From: JBARDN01 sp050736695
Lineage (GTDB): Bacteria > Desulfobacterota > Binatia > Binatales > Binataceae
Reading direction: 5' to 3'
Length of the DNA: 64,000 bases
Assembly: GCA_050736695.1 (NCBI GenBank)
Contig: JBOHWH010000107.1
Location: forward strand, 1-64,000
Shown here: positions 59,657 through 64,000 of the stretch, one piece after another
How positions within the stretch are numbered: the first letter of the stretch is position 1
Layout of the letters: each line of letters opens with the position of its first letter
The notes under the pieces: generated by a model
Seen by the model: only the letters and a program-made list of their open reading frames with translations
Told to the model about the DNA's origin: nothing
The model's database searches: none
Translations under genes and position numbers: made by a program

Positions 59657-61054
59657 TCACCTGATGCGATGCTTGTTCAGGAGTCGATGGAAGGTCGTGC
59701 GGTCCATCCGTGCGGCGCGCGCCGCCTGCGAGACGTTGCCATGATAGCGGTTCAAAACATCTCTGAGGTACTTAGCCTCGAGCTCCTCAACCCATTTGGC
59801 TTTGGCCTGTTTGAAGCTCAACTCGTCGCCGTCTCCGTTGCTTCCGTCGCTGCCCTTTGCGTGCTCCGCCTCCGCGGCGGACTTTGGAGAACGGATCTTC
59901 TCAGGCAGGTCGCGAACCGAGAGCGCAGGACCTTCGGTCAGGGCGCATGCTCGTTCGATCACGTTCTGGAGCTCGCGCACGTTGCCCGGCCAATGGTAGG
60001 CCTCCAGCGCGGCGATCGCCTCGGGCTCGAAGCCGCGCGGCGAACCTTCGCCGCTGCGGCGATATCTTTCCAGGAAGCGCTGCGCGAGCAGGGCGATATC
60101 GGATTTTCGGTCGCGCAAGGCGGGCAGCACGATATCGATCACGTCGATTCGGTAGAACAAATCGTCGCGGAATTTTCCCGCCGCGACCAGCGCGCGCAGG
60201 TCGCGATTGGTGGCCGAGAGAATCCGCACGTCGATTCGCACCTGCTGGGTGCCGCCGACGCGGCGAATCTCGCGCTCCTGGATCGCGCGCAGCATCTTGG
60301 CCTGCAAGCCAATCGGCATCTCGCCAATCTCGTCAAGGAAGACGGTGCCGCCGCCCGCGGTCTCGAGCAGTCCCGGCTTGGAGGCGATCGCGCCGGTAAA
60401 CGCTCCGCGTTCGTGTCCGAACAGTTCAGATTCGAGCAGGTTCTCAGGCAGCGCAGCGCAATCGACCGGCACGAAGGCGCCTGCCGCGCGCGGACTGTTG
60501 GCATGAATCGCGCGGGCAACCAGCTCTTTGCCGGTGCCCGATTCTCCGAGCACCAGGATGTTGGCTTCGCTGCGCGCGGCCTTGCGCACGAAATCGATCA
60601 CGCGCTGGATTGCGGGGCTCGAGCCGATAATATTCTCGAAGCCAAGGATGCCGCTTAGCTGCTCGCGCAGGTTGCGGTTTTCGATCACCAGGTTGCGCTG
60701 TGCGAGTGCGCGCTCCGCGGCAAGCCGTAGCTGGTCCATCGTGAACGGCTTGGCCAGATAGTCGAACGCACCGGCCTTGACCGCGGCGACCGCCGACTCG
60801 ATCGTGGCGAATGCGGTCAGCATGATGACCGGACGGGCGGGATCGAGCTCCTGCGCCCGGCGCATAATTTCGAGTCCGTCGATCGAGGGCATCCGCAGAT
60901 CGGTGATCACCAGATCGGGCAGCGCGCTTTCCAGCAGCCTGATCGCCTCGGCGGGTTCGTTGGAGACAAAACATTCGTGCCCGGTGCGGGTGAGGATGCG
61001 CCGGCAGTTTTCGAGCATGTCAAGCTCGTCGTCGAGTAGCAGAATACGGCCCAT
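59657..61054 (-). CDS. NtrC-family sigma-54-dependent response regulator
   Basis: The 465-residue protein has three domains: receiver (acidic LDDELDM, phosphoacceptor Asp in LVITDLRMPSIDG, about residue 52), AAA+ sigma-54 interaction domain with Walker A GESGTGKE, the sigma-54 contact loop GAFTGA, and Walker B GTVFLDEIGEM, and a C-terminal Fis-type helix-turn-helix (NVSQAARAARMDRTTFHRLLNKHRI). It activates RpoN promoters after phosphorylation. The ATG at 61054 fits the domain start. It is divergent from the AAA+ ATPase gene (171-bp gap). Confidence 0.94.
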   Translation of the reverse strand: MGRILLLDDELDMLENCRRILTRTGHECFVSNEPAEAIRLLESALPDLVITDLRMPSIDGLEIMRRAQELDPARPVIMLTAFATIESAVAAVKAGAFDYLAKPFTMDQLRLAAERALAQRNLVIENRNLREQLSGILGFENIIGSSPAIQRVIDFVRKAARSEANILVLGESGTGKELVARAIHANSPRAAGAFVPVDCAALPENLLESELFGHERGAFTGAIASKPGLLETAGGGTVFLDEIGEMPIGLQAKMLRAIQEREIRRVGGTQQVRIDVRILSATNRDLRALVAAGKFRDDLFYRIDVIDIVLPALRDRKSDIALLAQRFLERYRRSGEGSPRGFEPEAIAALEAYHWPGNVRELQNVIERACALTEGPALSVRDLPEKIRSPKSAAEAEHAKGSDGSNGDGDELSFKQAKAKWVEELEAKYLRDVLNRYHGNVSQAARAARMDRTTFHRLLNKHRIR

Positions 61055-61224
61055 GGCTCGCGCGCGGGGAACCGCGAGCCTGTAAACAAGCAGGAACCCT
61101 GCGCAAAGTGCAAGCGCAATCACGCCGACTTCGGTGCGATCGTCGTAGCGGATTCAAGACCCGGGCCGAATTTTGGCGTTTGCGGAGCGGCTCGCGCCGA
61201 TGCGAATCTAATTCAAGGATAAAA

Positions 61225-62772
61225 ATGGGAGTTTCGGATCAAAGCCGCGCAGCCAAAACGTTTTTGGATACTTTTGAGTCCGGACGGCCGCTAGTTTATG
61301 TGCGCTCGGCCGAAGAGGATCGCGTTGGCGCCCTGCTGCGCAACGCGGGGCGGCAGTTGTGCCCCGCCAAGCCGCTGCCGGTCTGGACCTGGAGCCTGAC
61401 CGAGGGCCTGACTATCGACGAACCAGAAGCGCCGGCGCCCGGGCGTCATCCGCGCAAGGCGGCGGAAGCTAGCGCTCACGATCCGCGCGAGGCGCTGGAT
61501 TTCATCGCGATGCACGCCGATCCCGCGATCTTTCATCTGAAGGATTTTCACGAGCCGTTGCGCGATTCCGCGAGCGTCCGGCGCCGGGTTCGTGATCTGT
61601 ACCAGATCTGTCTGGATCGGCAAAAGTTCGTCGTCATCACTTCGGCGGTGCGATCGATTCCGGAAGAAATCGCACGCAGTTTTGCGGTTATCGACCTTCT
61701 GCCGCCGGATGTGACTGAACTGCTGGAATTTCTGCGATCGGAGGCCGGCAAAGTCACGGCGCTTGGAGCACATGCCGATACCAGCGAAGAGGTTTTGTAC
61801 CATCTCGCCACCACTTTGCAGGGACTCACCCTCGACGAGGCGCGCCACGCCGTGCGCCGCGCGCTTGCGGCTGGCAAGAGCCTTGGCATCGACGCCGCGC
61901 CAATCCTGCTGGAGGAAAAGCGCATCCTGATCACGCGAAGCGGCGCGATCGAGTACGTAGCCGACAGCACCGACCTCGGAGAAGTTGGGGGCCTCGAAAA
62001 TCTCAAGCAGTGGCTGATGGAGCGGCGCCAACTGTTTCAAAAGCGCGATACCTTGAGCGCCGACATCGTGCCCAAAGGCGTGCTGGTGATGGGGATCCCC
62101 GGATGCGGCAAGAGCCTGTCGGTCAAGGCCGTCGCCTCATGCTTCCAGTTACCGCTTTACCGGATCGACATGATCGAGATCTTTTCGGGACGTCATGGCA
62201 ACCCGGAAGCCGCGTTCGTCGAAGCCTGCCGGATGCTCGAAAGCGTCGCGCCCGCGATCGTGTGGTTCGACGAGATCGAGACCGGCCTCACGTCAGGAGA
62301 TACCGGGGGCCAGCAAGGCCGCATCTTTGCGTTTTTTCTGACCTGGATGCAGGAAAAGAAGGCCGGGCTGTTCGTCGCCGCCACCGCGAACCGAATCGAC
62401 CTGCTACCGGCCGAGATGATTCGCAAGGGCCGCTTCGACGAGGTCTTCTTCGTCGATCTGCCGAACGATGACGAACGGATCGCGATTTTCAAGGTTCATC
62501 TCACCCGCCGCGGCGTCGATCTGGCAAAGTTCGACGTTGCCCAGATCATAGAGTTCACCCGCGGATGGACCGGCGCCGAGATCGAGCAGTGCGTGATCTC
62601 CGCGCTGACTACCGCGCGTCTGGCGGGCCGGGACGTGACCGGGGACGATCTGGTCAACGCTTCATTAGGAAAAGTACCGCTCTCGCGTGCGATGAAGGAG
62701 CAGGTCAGCCGTGTCCGGGAGTGGGCCTATCAGCGCGCGGTCCGCGCCTCCCACGGTTCTGTCGCACACTAA
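61225..62772 (+). CDS. AAA+ ATPase, Ycf46-like
   Basis: The 515-residue protein has an N-terminal region of about 280 residues that is unusual for classical AAA proteins, then one AAA+ module. Walker A is GIPGCGKS (about residues 289-296) and Walker B is IVWFDEIE (about 349-356). The second region of homology ends in RKGRFDEVFFVDLP and RGWTGAEIEQCVISAL, typical of the Ycf46/FtsH-like branch. No protease or membrane domain is present. Cyanobacterial Ycf46 is linked to carbon uptake, but distant homologues have unknown roles. AAGGAT precedes the ATG. It is transcribed divergently from the NtrC-type regulator. Confidence 0.88.
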   Translation: MGVSDQSRAAKTFLDTFESGRPLVYVRSAEEDRVGALLRNAGRQLCPAKPLPVWTWSLTEGLTIDEPEAPAPGRHPRKAAEASAHDPREALDFIAMHADPAIFHLKDFHEPLRDSASVRRRVRDLYQICLDRQKFVVITSAVRSIPEEIARSFAVIDLLPPDVTELLEFLRSEAGKVTALGAHADTSEEVLYHLATTLQGLTLDEARHAVRRALAAGKSLGIDAAPILLEEKRILITRSGAIEYVADSTDLGEVGGLENLKQWLMERRQLFQKRDTLSADIVPKGVLVMGIPGCGKSLSVKAVASCFQLPLYRIDMIEIFSGRHGNPEAAFVEACRMLESVAPAIVWFDEIETGLTSGDTGGQQGRIFAFFLTWMQEKKAGLFVAATANRIDLLPAEMIRKGRFDEVFFVDLPNDDERIAIFKVHLTRRGVDLAKFDVAQIIEFTRGWTGAEIEQCVISALTTARLAGRDVTGDDLVNASLGKVPLSRAMKEQVSRVREWAYQRAVRASHGSVAH

Positions 62773-62778
62773 AGAGCG

Positions 62779-64000
62779 TCAATGCTTGAGGGTTTCGCGC
62801 AGCGCGCGCGCGGCGCCGGCGAAAAAATTCCGCGCGATGAAAGATCGCTCCGATGCTGCGCGCGCGTCGAGGATCTCGGCATTGAGCGCGACCGCCTCGG
62901 CGTCATCGCGATTCGCGTTGACCACGAGCTCGGCCAGCGCGAGCGCGCGATCAAGCTGGCCTTCGGCGCGGAGTTTGCGCGTGCGCTCGATAATCGCGCC
63001 GCGGCCGCATAGCGCAAGAATATCGTCCGCGCGATCCTTGCGCGGCGCCGGAAACATCTGCGACGGCTCTCCGGACCACCATCCCGCGTATCGCCGGATT
63101 ACATCGCGAACCACAAACGCGGTGCATCCGTAGATCGGGGCTAAAAACGGCTTGCCGGCAAGCTCGCGCGGCAACGCTATTCCGGCTTCGACAATGTCGA
63201 TCGGCCAATCGCCGGCGTTGAGGCGCTTGACCACTTCATCGTGGATCAAGCGCAACGCTCGCGCGGTTTCGAGCAGTAGCTCCTCGCATTCGGCTTCGCC
63301 CCGGTAGGCTCGCCCGTGACCCGGCAGAACGTACTTGGGCTTTCGCGCCGCGACTTGCTCGAGCGCGTCCGCCCATTCGAGCGTGTAGCGCTGAACCTTG
63401 TTTGGATTACCGGTGTTCGGCATCGAGGACACGATCAGATCGCCGACCAGCGCCGCGCGCCGCAGCGGAAGCCAGAGCCACGTCGCATCGTCGGTCTCGC
63501 CGAGCGCGTGATGCAGCTCGACCGCCTCTCCGGCGAGCTCCAGCAACTGCATCGCGCGAAAAGTCAGGTCCGGGTAGTGATAGGAATCTTCCTTGAAAAT
63601 CCCGGCGACCGCCTGCGCCGGCGCGCCGAACTGCAGCCGATTGATATGTCCCTGCCATCCGGCCGTCCGCGCATAACGCTTGAAGCGGCCGCGCAGATCT
63701 TCATGCGCCCAGATTTTGGGCCGCTGGTAGCCGCGACTCAGCGCGTCGGTGATAAACGCTTCGGTGCCGAAGGCGTGGTCGCCGTGACCGTGGGTATAGA
63801 CGATCACCGTGATGGGTTCGTCGGTGACTTTGCGAATTGCCGCGACCGCGAGCGCCCCCATCGCGCGCGAGCTGGTGTCGGCCGCCAGCATGTCGCCGCG
63901 TCCGTATGCGAACGCGACATTGGCGAAGCCATGAAACATCGCGAGGCCCGGCTCGAGCACCTCGAGCTGACCCATCATCGGGTCGAGCGGATTGGAAGCG
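62779..64000 (-). CDS. MBL-fold alkylsulfatase-like protein (5' end beyond the window)
   Basis: The frame is open to the right window edge, so the N-terminus is missing; 407 codons are visible. The metallo-beta-lactamase motif THGHGDHAFG (near residue 70 of the visible part) provides the HxHxDH zinc ligands, with later ligands in HHALGETDDATWLW and the region YVLPGHGRAYRG. The C-terminal 110 residues (FAPAR...DDILALCGRGAIIE...ALNAEILDARAA) resemble the dimerisation domain of alkylsulfatases such as SdsA1. It likely hydrolyses sulfate esters or related substrates. It is convergent with the AAA+ gene, six bases away. Confidence 0.82.
   Translation of the reverse strand, partial: ASNPLDPMMGQLEVLEPGLAMFHGFANVAFAYGRGDMLAADTSSRAMGALAVAAIRKVTDEPITVIVYTHGHGDHAFGTEAFITDALSRGYQRPKIWAHEDLRGRFKRYARTAGWQGHINRLQFGAPAQAVAGIFKEDSYHYPDLTFRAMQLLELAGEAVELHHALGETDDATWLWLPLRRAALVGDLIVSSMPNTGNPNKVQRYTLEWADALEQVAARKPKYVLPGHGRAYRGEAECEELLLETARALRLIHDEVVKRLNAGDWPIDIVEAGIALPRELAGKPFLAPIYGCTAFVVRDVIRRYAGWWSGEPSQMFPAPRKDRADDILALCGRGAIIERTRKLRAEGQLDRALALAELVVNANRDDAEAVALNAEILDARAASERSFIARNFFAGAARALRETLKH

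Noticed and set aside
61140..61224. Sigma-54 promoter upstream of the AAA+ ATPase
   Set aside because: A GG-N10-GC spacing occurs near 61170-61190, but the flanking bases do not match TGGCAC-N5-TTGCW, so it is likely chance.

Overview
This is one 64 kb stretch of a chromosome from a free-living, GC-rich, respiring bacterium. The gene content is typical of soil or sediment metagenome lineages near the old Deltaproteobacteria. Three CaiB/BaiF CoA-transferases, two luciferase-like flavin monooxygenases, paired acyl-CoA dehydrogenases, a multiheme cytochrome/cytochrome b operon and a probable selenoprotein would suit Candidatus Binatota/Desulfobacterota. That placement is inferred from gene content only; no rRNA or universal marker is present to fix it. 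No CRISPR array, prophage, transposase or rRNA operon was seen.

Layout. 0-3.2 kb: a MITE-like insertion at the left edge, a quinone oxidoreductase, a secreted redoxin/DsbD-like fusion with an in-frame UGA where the catalytic cysteine belongs (probable selenoprotein), and an orphan promoter-to-terminator unit (candidate small RNA). 3.2-8.4 kb: queA-tgt-yajC-secD (secF is missing from its usual place), an HTH gene and a PmtA-like methyltransferase. 10.3-16.6 kb: a respiratory operon with b6-type cytochrome b, subunit IV-like protein, octaheme cytochrome c, cupredoxin-like protein and two short membrane proteins that are easy to overlook. 16.8-31 kb: acyl-CoA and housekeeping metabolism (CoA-transferases, MaoC hydratase, thioesterase, crotonase, HIT, dCMP deaminase, site-2 protease, SAM hydrolase). 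30.9-34.5 kb: a minus-strand operon of FAD oxidoreductase, luciferase-like monooxygenase and epoxide hydrolase. 34.6-38.6 kb: two sensor kinases and a receiver protein. 39.4-40 kb: a conjugation-gene remnant against the 3' end of tRNA-Gly(CCC). 41.7-49.6 kb: a TetR gene with a double palindromic operator, followed by an aromatic-type catabolic run (HpaB-like hydroxylase, aldehyde dehydrogenase, FAH-family protein, ThDP enzyme, MFS transporter). 49.5-55.7 kb: an acyl-CoA dehydrogenase pair, a second luciferase-like enzyme and hydrolases. 55.8-64 kb: a degraded PAS segment, a sensor kinase, a receiver protein, an NtrC-type regulator, a Ycf46-like AAA+ ATPase and an alkylsulfatase-like protein cut by the window end.

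The strongest unusual signals are the UGA/SECIS selenoprotein (1346-2536), the candidate small RNA (2619-2781), the octaheme/cytochrome b operon with two overlooked small proteins (10880-16612), and the TetR promoter-operator array (41743-41801). A recurring theme is apparent heteromeric enzymes in which one partner has lost its catalytic residue: the CoA-transferase pair at 17.7-20.2 kb and the acyl-CoA dehydrogenase pair at 50.3-52.7 kb. All gene calls rest on reading translated sequence and motifs, with no database search.
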